From positions 5,227,720 through 5,291,719 of the forward strand of contig JAUCFP010000006.1 of assembly GCA_030348385.1 (NCBI GenBank): DNA of 64,000 nt, written 5' to 3'. The notes under the pieces were generated by a model that was given only the letters and a program-made list of their open reading frames with translations, did no database searches and was not told where the DNA came from. The DNA is from Cytobacillus sp. NJ13 (lineage in GTDB: Bacteria; Bacillota; Bacilli; Bacillales; Cytobacillaceae). A program made the translations under genes and the position numbers. Every line of letters starts with the position of its first letter. Position 1 is the stretch's first letter. Of the stretch, positions 24,143-32,387 are shown one piece after another.

Positions 24143-25505
24143 ATACTTCCATGGATGCTGGGTACTTTTTGTTTTGCAGATAAATCAGCCGGCTTGTTAA
24201 GGTAATGGCGCCAGCTGCAAGTCCTGTAATTAAGCCGATCCAATAGCCATATGCCCCCCAGTTCGTGTTAATGGCTAGATAATAGCCAAAGGGCAGCCCG
24301 ATGACCCAATAAGAAATAAGTGACATAATGAAGGTGACATTCACATCCTTATATCCCCGCAGCGCTCCCTGGACAGGAGCCTGAATGGCATCTGAAAGCT
24401 GAAAGAACATGGCATAAATTAAAAAATTGACCGTTAATTTTAAAACATCACCGTCTTTTGTATAAATAGATGCAACTTCTTTTGAGAAAGCCAAAAGGAT
24501 AGCTGCACAAATTAATGCCATAATTACGGCAATGCCCACCCCGATCCAGCTGTACTCTTTAGCGTCCCTATATCTTGCAGCCCCCGCTTCAAATCCTACA
24601 ACTATTGTTAATGCCATTGAGATGCTGAGCGGTATCATATAAAGAAGCGATGCAAAATTGAGGGCAATCTGATGAGCTGCGATAACGGCAGTTTCGAATG
24701 TGCTCATTAATAAAGTAACTGCTGAGAAAATGCTTGTTTCGAAAAAAATCGATAAGCCAATCGGGATGCCAATCATAAGAATTTCTCTCCATTTGCCGAT
24801 TGAAAAAGCATGTAAATTCCTAAAAATACCATAATTTGAGAATGGAGAGTTTTTATGAATAATAAAAAAGGAAATGAGCATGATCAGCCAGTAAGTAATA
24901 GAAGAAGCATAACCTGCACCTGCTCCTCCGAGTTCCGGAAATCCCCATTTTCCAAATATAAGCATATAGTTAAACACAGCATTGATTGGCAGTGAAAGAA
25001 GAGTAATGATCATACTCACCCTAGTCTTTCCAAGAGCGTCAATAAACGATCTTAATACATTATAGACAAACAGGGGAATCAATCCTGTGCTTAAGGCTGC
25101 AAGGTAGTTGAAAGCTGTGTCCTGGACCCTGTTTTCGAGATTCATTCCACTTAAGATTGGATTTAAGGAGAGTGCTCCTCCGGCAAATACAAGGACGGCC
25201 ATAATGATGGATAGATAAACACCTTGAATGACAGAAAAAGCAACATCCTCACTCTGTTTCTTTGCTCCCACCAAATGGGACACGATCGGTGTAACAGCAA
25301 GGAGTATGCCGCTGAGACCGGTGAACACAGGAACCCAAAGTGAGGATCCAATCGCTACACCTGCCAGGTCCTGTGAATTATAGCGGCCGGTCATTAAAGT
25401 ATCAATAAATGTCATGGAGTACATCGCCAGCTGTGTTACTAATATTGGAATTAAAATCACCAGCAGCTGATGCAGCTTTTGTTTTTTGCTGTATGTCTGA
25501 TTCAT
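24141..25505 (-). CDS. MATE family multidrug/Na+ antiporter
   Basis: The 454-residue polytopic protein has about 12 membrane helices in two homologous halves. The first half begins LVILIPILVTQLAMYSMTFI and continues DTLMTGRYNSQDLAGVAIGS, the classical MATE signature with its Asp; the second repeat begins near residue 235. It exports organic cations in exchange for Na+ or H+ (NorM/DinF-like); the substrate is unknown. ATG 25505 is preceded by AGAGGAAAGA. It is transcribed alone and terminates against the SDR gene. Confidence 0.9.
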   Translation of the reverse strand: MNQTYSKKQKLHQLLVILIPILVTQLAMYSMTFIDTLMTGRYNSQDLAGVAIGSSLWVPVFTGLSGILLAVTPIVSHLVGAKKQSEDVAFSVIQGVYLSIIMAVLVFAGGALSLNPILSGMNLENRVQDTAFNYLAALSTGLIPLFVYNVLRSFIDALGKTRVSMIITLLSLPINAVFNYMLIFGKWGFPELGGAGAGYASSITYWLIMLISFFIIHKNSPFSNYGIFRNLHAFSIGKWREILMIGIPIGLSIFFETSIFSAVTLLMSTFETAVIAAHQIALNFASLLYMIPLSISMALTIVVGFEAGAARYRDAKEYSWIGVGIAVIMALICAAILLAFSKEVASIYTKDGDVLKLTVNFLIYAMFFQLSDAIQAPVQGALRGYKDVNVTFIMSLISYWVIGLPFGYYLAINTNWGAYGYWIGLITGLAAGAITLTSRLIYLQNKKYPASMEV

Positions 25506-25741
25506 AAATCTTTCCTCTTTCTTTAAAGTGACTAGAGAATTATATCATACTCTAAAGAAAGGCCGGAGCAACTCAGGCCTTTTTTACCTGGAAAAACAGT
25601 TAAAGAGATCTGAACAAATCAAGAAAACAAAATGTTTCAATTATGTGAACTTTTGAATAACGAGAATAAAAATCCTTCCATCGGCGAATATAAATATTAA
25701 AAGCAGCCATTTCCAAAACTCGACTTGAAGGAGGCAGAAAG

Positions 25742-25900
25742 ATGAGCTTCAATATTAATAGGATTAATCCAAATCAGACTCAAGTTTCATTTGTGGACGG
25801 GCGTTTTGAAACACTTACAAATGAAGAGCTGGATGAATTGCTGTCCCAGTACGGAATTAGAGAAAAAACAGATGAACCGGAATCCAATATTATCAATTGA
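25742..25900 (+). CDS. Small hypothetical protein (52 aa)
   Basis: The frame starts with ATG 25742 behind GAAGGAGGCAGAAAG, a strong binding site, and is closed by a terminator 11 bp after its stop. The peptide (starts MSFNINRINPNQTQVSFVDG) is polar, acidic near the end and without a membrane helix. The compact gene-terminator unit supports it being real. No family recognised. Confidence 0.65.
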   Translation: MSFNINRINPNQTQVSFVDGRFETLTNEELDELLSQYGIREKTDEPESNIIN

Positions 25901-25910
25901 AAGAATAATA

Positions 25911-25947
25911 AAAAGCACTTGCCTCTATGCAAGTGCTTTGCGTTTTT
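25911..25947. terminator. Bidirectional terminator after the 52-aa gene
   Basis: AAAAGCACTTGC and GCAAGTGCTTT pair with a 6-nt loop; the convergent GNAT gene ends 2 bp beyond it. Confidence 0.88.
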
Positions 25948-25948
25948 A

Positions 25949-26509
25949 TTAAGCCTCCAGTAATTGGGACGATTCTTGGACTGCTGCTCCATGACGCATT
26001 ACATGAAGAGTATATAGATCTTTCGGGATCTCATATAAATTGTAAATATTTCCATTTGCATTCAGCTGATCATAAACAGACTTTCTCGTTTCATTTGCAA
26101 GGATGACATAAGGAAGCTTTTCTGCAGCTTTTTGCGAGCGGATATTTTCCTTGCGGATCCGCATAAAGATTGTTTCAATGCCAGTTTCAAAAAAGAGCTC
26201 TTCAAAGAAAGCATCTTTCGCTAATTTGTTATAGCCCTTGCCATGATAGGGCTTGCCAAGCCATGTGCCTAAGAAGCCGGCATTTTCCTGGATGTCATAC
26301 AAATTGATCGTCCCAATCGGAGCGCCCCATTCATCAAGAATTGTGCGTGAAATCAATTCACCGCGTTCTTCTGCTTCGATTGTCTGCTTTGTAATAAACA
26401 TAAACTCATCATAACAATTGGCTTTTTGGCGAACAAAAGGGAAGACATCAGGGTGCGTCATCAAATCAAATAAAGCATGGCAGTCGTGAAGATCACGTTT
26501 CTTGAGCAT
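25949..26509 (-). CDS. GNAT acetyltransferase preceded by a structured leader
   Basis: The 186-residue protein has a RimJ/RimL-like GNAT fold (GAPIGTINLYDI, then the acetyl-CoA loop in GTWLGKPYHGKGYNKLAKDA at about residues 91-110, then NIRSQKAAEKLPYV). The substrate is unknown. ATG 26509 is preceded by TTGGAGGGA at 6 nt; the frame could extend five codons to a TTG, but that lies inside the binding site. The binding site is itself paired in the hairpin CCCTC-aatt-GGAGGG, and the 180-nt leader is rich in structure, so expression is probably RNA-controlled. Confidence 0.82.
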   Translation of the reverse strand: MLKKRDLHDCHALFDLMTHPDVFPFVRQKANCYDEFMFITKQTIEAEERGELISRTILDEWGAPIGTINLYDIQENAGFLGTWLGKPYHGKGYNKLAKDAFFEELFFETGIETIFMRIRKENIRSQKAAEKLPYVILANETRKSVYDQLNANGNIYNLYEIPKDLYTLHVMRHGAAVQESSQLLEA

Positions 26510-26513
26510 AGGA

Positions 26514-26690
26514 TATCCCTCCAATTGAGGGCAGTCCTACTCCATGCCAAATAGAGCCTTCGGTCCACCCTCGAAATTTTTTATTATGCTGCTAAAAAAT
26601 TTCGGGGTGGGAATCGAACCCACTAGAACCAGATAACTGGTGGCGCACCATTTGCCTTCCCTATTACTATCGTTTCCGATATTAGATTGT
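26514..26690 (-). ncRNA. Unassigned structured leader RNA of the GNAT gene
   Basis: Reading the minus strand 5' to 3' there are: TATCG-GAAA-CGATA (GNRA-capped), a GGC...GCC hairpin, ACCAG-TTAT-CTGGT, GTGGG-TTCGATT-CCCAC (a textbook tRNA T-arm with TTCRANY loop), a long stem CCCGAAATTTTTTA / TAAAAAATTTCGaGGG, and CCCTC-AATT-GGAGGG masking the ribosome binding site. No full tRNA can be folded and no U-run follows the long stem, so control would be translational. A weak promoter (TATTAT near 26733) lies upstream. I cannot match it to a riboswitch class. The rest of the 26525-26821 gap is empty. Confidence 0.55.
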
Positions 26691-26821
26691 AATCATTAAG
26701 AAGCAAAATTTTCACTTCACTTTAGGTATAATACTAAAAAAAAATCAAAAAGGAAATAGGTTTTTTGATTATTTTTTTTGCGATTTTATGTCAAATTACA
26801 CCAGCGATATTCGACACGGTT

Positions 26822-27943
26822 TCACGATTCCCTATACACAAAATTTCCGCCTATCATAGTCCATTTCGGCTTGGAAAGAAAGTGAAATGGGTGATGATTC
26901 CACAATACTAAATCGGCATCTTTTCCTTCCTCGATGCTCCCAAGCTGATTATCGATCCTGAGGTTTTTTGCAGGCAGAATGGTGATTCCTTCTAAGGCCT
27001 TTTGTTCGGAAAGGCCCTCCCGGACTGCAATAGCTGCACACATATTTAAATACTGCACAGGTGTGTAGGGATGATCTGTAGTGATGGAAACTTCAACACC
27101 ATGCTCTGTCAGCTGCTGATACGTTTTCCAGGTTTTGTTTTTCAGCTCCACTTTGGATCTTCTTGTTAAAGTGGGCCCGACTGATACCTTTAAGTTCAGC
27201 CCTTCCAATTCTTCCGCAATTAAATGGCCTTCTGTACAATGTTCGATCCGAAGATCCAGATTGAATTCTTCTGCAAAGCGGATGGCAGAAATAATATCAT
27301 CTGCCCTATGCGCGTGAATCCTGACGGGAATTTCTCTTTTAAGTGCTTTTACAAGCGGTGCAAACCTTAAAGAGTCAGGGGTATCGCACTGTATAGCTTC
27401 ATAAAAGGCTTCCCTCAGCATTCCCATGATCCCCATTCTTGTAATAGAATCCTTGTTGCCATGACTGTGAATCCGTTTTGGATTTTCTCCAAGGGCAATC
27501 TTAAGTCCGGCTGTTTCCTGGATAATCATTTTGCTGATATTTTTTCCTGCAGTCTTAATAACAGAAGTAGTTCCCCCAATTACGTTGGCGCTGCCTGGCA
27601 TGATATGGGCAGTTGTTATGCCATATTTCACAGCATCGGTAAAAGCGGGATCAAGAGGATATACTCCATCCATCGCTCGAATGTGCGGGCTCAGCGGTTC
27701 AATTGTTTCGTTGGCATCATTGCCTGCCCATCCGGTGCCTTCATCATAAAGACCCAAGTGAGTATGAACATCAATGAAGCCTGGAAGCAGGTGGTGGCTA
27801 TGGCAGTCAATAATTTTTACATTTGAATCAGACTTTAAGTTCTTGCCGGTCTTTAAAATCTTTCCGTTTTCTACTATTACATCTCCATGGAAAGTAGGGG
27901 AAGTAACAGGGTAAATGATTGCATTTTTTAATAAAATTTTCAT
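26822..27943 (-). CDS. Amidohydrolase (imidazolonepropionase-like)
   Basis: The 373-residue metal-dependent hydrolase has the amidohydrolase layout: a small beta domain, then HLLPGFIDVHTHLGL with the HxH metal pair (residues about 60-62), a carboxylated-Lys region, IRIHAHRADD-type His ligands near 210, EHCTEGH at about 238, and the catalytic Asp in ITTDHPYTP, ending in GKDADLVLWNHHPF. The substrate may be a cyclic amide or a dipeptide and is not deducible. ATG 27943 is chosen; a GTG one codon upstream is possible. It is read alone, between the uppP-dedA unit and the GNAT leader. Confidence 0.85.
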   Translation of the reverse strand: MKILLKNAIIYPVTSPTFHGDVIVENGKILKTGKNLKSDSNVKIIDCHSHHLLPGFIDVHTHLGLYDEGTGWAGNDANETIEPLSPHIRAMDGVYPLDPAFTDAVKYGITTAHIMPGSANVIGGTTSVIKTAGKNISKMIIQETAGLKIALGENPKRIHSHGNKDSITRMGIMGMLREAFYEAIQCDTPDSLRFAPLVKALKREIPVRIHAHRADDIISAIRFAEEFNLDLRIEHCTEGHLIAEELEGLNLKVSVGPTLTRRSKVELKNKTWKTYQQLTEHGVEVSITTDHPYTPVQYLNMCAAIAVREGLSEQKALEGITILPAKNLRIDNQLGSIEEGKDADLVLWNHHPFHFLSKPKWTMIGGNFVYRES

Positions 27944-28030
27944 CACATGATCTCGTCCTTTGATCCTGTAGTATTTGCTTTATTTTACAAAAATGATAAG
28001 AAAGGGTGAACATTTTCTGTTTGAACAAAT

Positions 28031-28064
28031 AAAAAAAGTGTAAAATGATCATTCTACACTTTTG
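28031..28064 (-). terminator. Terminator of the uppP-dedA unit
   Basis: On the minus strand AAAAGTGTA and TACACTTTTTTT form a stem with an 11-13-nt loop and a T-run. Confidence 0.85.
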
Positions 28065-28088
28065 AGTAATAAGCTAATTTAGGTTATA

Positions 28089-28673
28089 TTAACTTTTCCG
28101 CGTTTTGTAAAAAAAATAATACACTCCCGAACCCAACGCGATGACTATTATCGGCAATATAAATGGTTTTGCATATTCTTTGATGTCTCTCCAGTGGTCA
28201 CCAAGTTCCATTCCCAATAATAAAAAGAGGACCGTCCATGGCACCATGGCAGCTATGGTGTAAACAGTAAAGACCGATAATGGCATTTTGGCTATTCCTG
28301 CAGGGATGGATATGGCGTGCCGTATTACAGGTATAAATCTTGCAGTGAAGATTACTCCTGTTCCATACTTTTCGAACCATTTCTCCGATGCATCCAAATG
28401 TTTTCTTTGAATCAGCAAATATTTTCCATATTTATCAAGTACAGGCCTTCCGCCATACGCGCCAAGCCAGTAAAGAAACAGCTGGGCAAATGTTCCGCCT
28501 GCAATCCCTGCAAGGAGGGCTCCTATAAAATGGATGTCACCGGTGCTGACTAAGAAGCCGCCATAGCTCAGGACAATTTCGCTTGGTATCACCTCAACCA
28601 TTAAACCAAGTGCAATGCCGGCATAACCCAGCTGGGAAAGTATTTCAAAAATGCGGGCAATGATCTCTTCCAT
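28089..28673 (-). CDS. DedA family membrane protein
   Basis: The 194-residue polytopic protein has the DedA/SNARE-associated pattern: GYAGIALGLMVEVIPSEIVL near the N-terminus with the conserved Glu pair, then FFARFIPVIRH-type sequence (TARFIPVIRHAISIPAG, residues about 110-126). Recent work on DedA relatives shows some recycle undecaprenyl phosphate or flip phospholipids. That suits its position 23 bp downstream of uppP, which makes undecaprenyl phosphate, on the same strand. ATG 28673 follows GGGGAGGTATCAGT. Coupling with uppP is inferred from spacing. Confidence 0.88.
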   Translation of the reverse strand: MEEIIARIFEILSQLGYAGIALGLMVEVIPSEIVLSYGGFLVSTGDIHFIGALLAGIAGGTFAQLFLYWLGAYGGRPVLDKYGKYLLIQRKHLDASEKWFEKYGTGVIFTARFIPVIRHAISIPAGIAKMPLSVFTVYTIAAMVPWTVLFLLLGMELGDHWRDIKEYAKPFILPIIVIALGSGVYYFFYKTRKS

Positions 28674-28696
28674 ACTGATACCTCCCCATTAGAAAT

Positions 28697-29479
28697 TTAA
28701 AAAATCCCGGTCATTTGCAGGAATATAATGGTGAACCCTAATAACCAAACGTATACAGCAAATATCTTCAAGGATTTTCGTTTTAGGAAATTTATCATCC
28801 AAACGACTGCTGCATAGCCAAAGAGTGCTGATGACAAAGTTGCCATTAACATACTGCCAAGGGTTATGGCTTCTGTGTGACCGGACATCAATTCTCCAAA
28901 TTGCATGACAATGCCGCCTGCGATGGCCGGAATGGATAGCAGAAAGGAAAAATAAGCAGCTGTTTCCCTGTCGAGTTTTCGGAACAGGCCTGCTGCAATA
29001 GTTAAACCGGACCTGGAGACTGCCGGAAAGATGGCAGCTGCCTGAAAAGTGCCGATAAACAGAGCATCTCCGTATGTGATGCGGTCCATCTTTTTTGCAC
29101 CTTTCTTAACACCATCAGCAATCCAGAGTATGAACCCGGTAAATAGAAATTCCCAGCCGATTGTAACACCGGATTTTGAAATTGAATCAAACATGTCACT
29201 CAGCAGGAGCCCAACGATTACGGCTGGAATCGTCCCGACTATCAGAAGCATCGACAGCTTGCCGAATGGCTTCTTTACAATTTGAAGCAATTCATTTTTG
29301 TAAACGACAAGGACTGCCAGTAAAGTTCCTATATGCAGCATTGTATCAAGGAAGAGGCCTGCTTCATCAAGCCCAAATAGATGTCTCCCCAGATATAAAT
29401 GTCCTGTACTGGATATAGGCAGGAACTCGGTAAGTCCCTGGATGATCCCCAGAATGAATGCCTCCAGCTTTGACATCAT
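28697..29479 (-). CDS. uppP: Undecaprenyl-diphosphatase UppP (BacA)
   Basis: UppP dephosphorylates undecaprenyl diphosphate at the membrane, regenerating the lipid carrier for cell-wall synthesis and conferring bacitracin tolerance. The 260-residue protein has both family signatures: QGLTEFLPISSTGHL (residues about 14-28, with the catalytic Glu and Ser) and PAVSRSGLTIAAG with the conserved Arg (about 155-167), among about eight membrane helices. ATG 29479 has GGAAGGTGAT at 6 nt. It precedes dedA and shares its terminator. Confidence 0.95.
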   Translation of the reverse strand: MMSKLEAFILGIIQGLTEFLPISSTGHLYLGRHLFGLDEAGLFLDTMLHIGTLLAVLVVYKNELLQIVKKPFGKLSMLLIVGTIPAVIVGLLLSDMFDSISKSGVTIGWEFLFTGFILWIADGVKKGAKKMDRITYGDALFIGTFQAAAIFPAVSRSGLTIAAGLFRKLDRETAAYFSFLLSIPAIAGGIVMQFGELMSGHTEAITLGSMLMATLSSALFGYAAVVWMINFLKRKSLKIFAVYVWLLGFTIIFLQMTGIF

Positions 29480-29630
29480 CTATATATCACCTTCCTAAGC
29501 AGGTATGAGAATTAGGCAAAGTCATGGCGCAATGCCTGTCTTTAACATTTGTATTCAAGTTGTCCCAATCAAGAACTTGAAATTAAGGTTTTACGGATTT
29601 TGGGGAAGGGCGCAAAAATTAAAAAATACA

Positions 29631-29656
29631 TGAAACCTTTAAAAATGAATAACGTA
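29631..29656 (+). promoter_or_regulatory. Candidate SigW-type ECF promoter of the DUF4870 gene
   Basis: TGAAAC-N16-CGTA is an exact match to the SigW consensus, 52 bp upstream of the DUF4870 start. No competing SigA promoter of similar quality is visible. Confidence 0.7.
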
Positions 29657-29707
29657 AATAATATAGAAGAAAGCATAATATATTGAGGATTATTAGGAGG
29701 AAACAGA

Positions 29708-30046
29708 ATGAATGATTATAAAATGCCTTCCAATGATGAAAGGCTTTTAGCAGCAGCCATCTATGTAACCAGCTTTTTTACAGCTTTTATCGGACCGCTT
29801 ATCATTTGGCTTTTAAAAAAGAATGACTCTGAGTTTGTAGATTATCATGGCAAGGAATATTTAAACTTTTTAATTTCCTATACAATTTACAGTGCGATCA
29901 GCGTAGTGCTAATGATCATCTTAATTGGGATGATTACTATTTGGATCGTGGGAATCCTTGCTTTTATTTTCACGATAGTAGCTGCAGTCAAAGCTTATGA
30001 GGGCAAGGAGTACAGAATACCTTTAGTTTTCAGGATTTTAAAGTAA
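29708..30046 (+). CDS. DUF4870 (Tic20-like) small membrane protein
   Basis: The 112-residue protein shows the DUF4870 pattern: an N-terminal soluble lead with ERLLAAAIYVTSFF, the polar loop LKKNDSEFVDYHGKEYLNFL (residues about 38-57) between helix 1 and helix 2, and a third helix, ending GKEYRIPLVFRILK. Function is unknown. An exact SigW-type promoter lies upstream, so it probably responds to envelope stress. ATG 29708 follows TTAGGAGGAAACAGA. A terminator closes the unit. Confidence 0.85.
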   Translation: MNDYKMPSNDERLLAAAIYVTSFFTAFIGPLIIWLLKKNDSEFVDYHGKEYLNFLISYTIYSAISVVLMIILIGMITIWIVGILAFIFTIVAAVKAYEGKEYRIPLVFRILK

Positions 30047-30054
30047 TTAAACAG

Positions 30055-30086
30055 AGTCCAGGGCCGTTGCCACTGGGCTTTTTTTA
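30055..30086 (+). terminator. Terminator after the DUF4870 gene
   Basis: GTCCAG and CTGGGC pair around an 11-nt loop and are followed by seven T residues. Confidence 0.8.
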
Positions 30087-30139
30087 ATGGATAATTAATT
30101 CTGCAGAGCTTTTAGTTATAAAGTACACGGGGTGATGTA

Positions 30140-31141
30140 ATGAATAGACTTGATAACAAACAAAGGATGCTCAAGCTTAGGGATATTCTAAGAGAGCAGA
30201 CAGATGAAGAAAATGAATATACACTGGACGATATAACTGAATGCTTTAAAAAGGAATATGGACCGGATGTGAAATTAAACAAAAACTCACTAAGGGACGA
30301 TATTGAACACCTGATTGAAGCAAAATTCGATATTACCATCAACCAGGAAAAAGAGGGGATGCCGAAGTTCTACAGCCATCAATACCGTCTATTCGAGCTT
30401 TATGAATTGCGTATGCTGATTGATGCTGTTGCTTCTGCACGCTTCATCACGAAAGAGGAGACGAAACAGCTGATCCGGAAAATTAAAAAGCTGACAAGCA
30501 TTCATCATGCCAAAAAGCTGCATAATGAAATTTTGATCGATTCCTCTGTAAAAAGTGAAAGTAAACTGGTTCGGCTGGCTATCAATGATTTGCATGAAGC
30601 CATTTCTGAGCGGAGAATCGTCTCATTTCAATATGGGAGATATAATCTCAACAAGGAATTTGTTTTAAGCCACAATGGAGGGCAATACAGGGTCAAGCCG
30701 CTGGCGCTCACCTGGGTAAATGATTTTTATTATTTAATAGCCTATTACTTTGCTAAAGAAGAAATCCGCCATTATCGAATTGACCGTCTGCGCAATGTAA
30801 ATATAACGGAGGAACAGTTCGCATATAAACCCTTTGATGTATCCAGGTATGTGAGCTCAACCTTTCATATGTATGCCGGCTCTGAAGAGTGGATAAAAAT
30901 CCGGTTCCATAACGATCTGATCAACGTAATAATTGATAAATTCGGGCGGGATGCAGACATTAGAAAGCTTGATGAAAACCATTTCGTTTTAACAGCAAAA
31001 GCTATTGTGAGTGATGGTCTTGTCAAATGGCTCCTTAACTGGGGTAACCAGGCGAAGGTACTCTCGCCGTCCTCGCTCATTGATCAAGTAACAAACGAAA
31101 TCCGCAATATGATGTCTGTTTATGAAAAAGTAACGGATTAA
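30140..31141 (+). CDS. WYL-domain transcriptional regulator
   Basis: The 333-residue protein has an N-terminal helix-turn-helix (about 8-65; YTLDDITECFKKEYGPDVKL), a linker, and a C-terminal WYL domain (about 150-235) with IVSFQYGRYN, PLALTWVNDFYYLIAYY and IRHYRIDRLRNV. WYL regulators sense ligands or nucleic acids through this domain. The target is unknown; nothing nearby is an obvious client. The ATG follows GGGGTGATGTA. It is monocistronic with its own terminator. Confidence 0.87.
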   Translation: MNRLDNKQRMLKLRDILREQTDEENEYTLDDITECFKKEYGPDVKLNKNSLRDDIEHLIEAKFDITINQEKEGMPKFYSHQYRLFELYELRMLIDAVASARFITKEETKQLIRKIKKLTSIHHAKKLHNEILIDSSVKSESKLVRLAINDLHEAISERRIVSFQYGRYNLNKEFVLSHNGGQYRVKPLALTWVNDFYYLIAYYFAKEEIRHYRIDRLRNVNITEEQFAYKPFDVSRYVSSTFHMYAGSEEWIKIRFHNDLINVIIDKFGRDADIRKLDENHFVLTAKAIVSDGLVKWLLNWGNQAKVLSPSSLIDQVTNEIRNMMSVYEKVTD

Positions 31142-31168
31142 CCCCTTCTTTATTCTATTAAACTTTGA

Positions 31169-31198
31169 AGCGCTCCATTATTGGGGTGTTTTTTTTGT
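31169..31198 (+). terminator. Terminator after the WYL gene
   Basis: AGCGCTCC and GGGGTGTT pair (with G-T pairs) across six bases, followed by a T-run. Confidence 0.78.
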
Positions 31199-31220
31199 TT
31201 AAAAACAATTGAATTCATAC

Positions 31221-31245
31221 TGAACGTTTTATGAACTTGCACGTC
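31221..31245 (+). promoter_or_regulatory. Candidate ECF promoter of the yxlEFG-like cassette
   Basis: TGAAC-N16-CGTC fits ECF-sigma promoters and resembles the autoregulated sigY promoter of B. subtilis (TGAACG / CGTC, as recalled). It lies 37 bp upstream of the first gene. No sigY, yxlC or yxlD is present here. Confidence 0.55.
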
Positions 31246-31281
31246 ATATGAATGACATAACAAATAAGGGAGGACATCATA

Positions 31282-31479
31282 ATGGAGTTTTTAGAAAGCA
31301 TTAACTGGGCAATCCTTGCACCAATTATCATTATTCAGCTTATTTTAATGACCGCTGCAATTATTGACCTGGTAAAAATAGAAAAACCAAATGGGCCAAA
31401 ATGGGTATGGGCTCTTGTCATTTTATTTATAAACCTGCTTGGGCCAATTATTTATTTTGTTTTCGGAAGGAGAAGCTGA
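31282..31479 (+). CDS. yxlE: YxlE-like PLDc_N membrane protein
   Basis: This 65-residue protein has two hydrophobic helices (about 10-31 and 40-61) separated by IDLVKIEKPNGPKWVWALVI, the phospholipase-D-nuclease N-terminal module found alone in small Bacillus proteins. In B. subtilis the same module is YxlE, a negative regulator of sigma-Y, encoded directly before yxlF and yxlG. Here it is followed after 2 bp by an ATPase and a permease in the same order. The ATG follows AGGGAGGACATCATA. The module is certain; the YxlE identity rests on context. Confidence 0.8.
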   Translation: MEFLESINWAILAPIIIIQLILMTAAIIDLVKIEKPNGPKWVWALVILFINLLGPIIYFVFGRRS

Positions 31480-31481
31480 AA

Positions 31482-32387
31482 ATGCCGGTTGTAAGCATAA
31501 GGAACCTTAAAAAGCAGTTCCAGGACCAGGAAGTAATAAAAGGTTTGGACTTCCAATTGTCTGAAGGAAAATGTATTGCCCTTCTGGGAGCAAACGGGGC
31601 AGGAAAAACAACCACACTCAAAATGCTGGCCGGCCTGATGAAGCCAGATTCCGGCTCGATCGTGTTTGAAGGGGGAGAATTAACGGATTTCCGAAAACTA
31701 ATAGGCTATCTTCCTCAATTTCCCGTTTTTTATGAATGGATGACAGGTAAGGAATTTCTTGAATATGCCGGCCAGCTTACTGGACTATCGAAAGCAGCGG
31801 CCAAAGACAGAGCAGAGGAGCTTCTTGAACTTACAGGCATAGCTGATGCAAAGAATCGCCGTATAGGAAAATATTCAGGAGGCATGAAGCAGCGGCTTGG
31901 CATCGCTCAGGCTATAATCCATCGTCCGAAGCTCGTCATGCTAGATGAACCAGTTTCTGCCCTTGATCCCTTTGGACGCAGAGAAGTGCTGGAAATGATG
32001 GATAAGCTGAAAAAAGAAACTGCCATCCTGTTTTCAACACATATCTTAAATGATGCCGAAGAAATATGTGATGAAATACTATTTCTCCATAATGGTGAAC
32101 TGGTTGAGTCTGGAACAATGGCAGACCTGAGAGCTAAACATCAGCAGGCAAAGATTGACTTAGCTTTTAAGCAGAATACTCCGCAATTTGCCGAAGAATT
32201 ATCTCTGCTTCAGCCTGTTTCTTCAATGAAATTGGATGGAGAGTGTGCGAGTTTTTTGGTTGAGGATATAGAATATGCCAGAAAACTATTTTTAACTGAG
32301 ATTATGAAACGGAACTTGCCGCTGGTTAAGTTTGAAATCAGCAAAACAAGCCTGGAGGATGTCTTCATGAAGGTGGTGCGAAAATGA
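31482..32387 (+). CDS. yxlF: ABC transporter ATPase (YxlF-like)
   Basis: The 301-residue ATPase has Walker A LLGANGAGKTTTLKML (residues about 36-51), the Q-loop near LPQFPVF, signature YSGGMKQRLGIAQA, Walker B LVMLDEPVSALDP and the H-loop ILFSTHIL. A C-terminal extension of about 90 residues is typical of ABC-2 exporters. It should energise the permease encoded next, with which it overlaps by four bases. ATG 31482 follows GGAAGGAGAAGCTGAA; a longer frame into the yxlE-like gene is an artefact. The exported substrate is unknown. Confidence 0.9.
   Translation: MPVVSIRNLKKQFQDQEVIKGLDFQLSEGKCIALLGANGAGKTTTLKMLAGLMKPDSGSIVFEGGELTDFRKLIGYLPQFPVFYEWMTGKEFLEYAGQLTGLSKAAAKDRAEELLELTGIADAKNRRIGKYSGGMKQRLGIAQAIIHRPKLVMLDEPVSALDPFGRREVLEMMDKLKKETAILFSTHILNDAEEICDEILFLHNGELVESGTMADLRAKHQQAKIDLAFKQNTPQFAEELSLLQPVSSMKLDGECASFLVEDIEYARKLFLTEIMKRNLPLVKFEISKTSLEDVFMKVVRK

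Noticed and set aside
26540..26580. A T-box (AGGGTGG-ACCG resembling AGGGUGGNACCGCG)
   Set aside because: One base is missing from the core, no specifier stem I or downstream terminator is visible, and the gene is not an amino-acid enzyme or synthetase.
26580..26690. A tRNA gene on the minus strand, suggested by the perfect T-arm
   Set aside because: No 7-bp acceptor partner for the sequence after the T-arm is present at the right distance, the candidate anticodon stem has only a 4-nt loop, and there is no CCA end.
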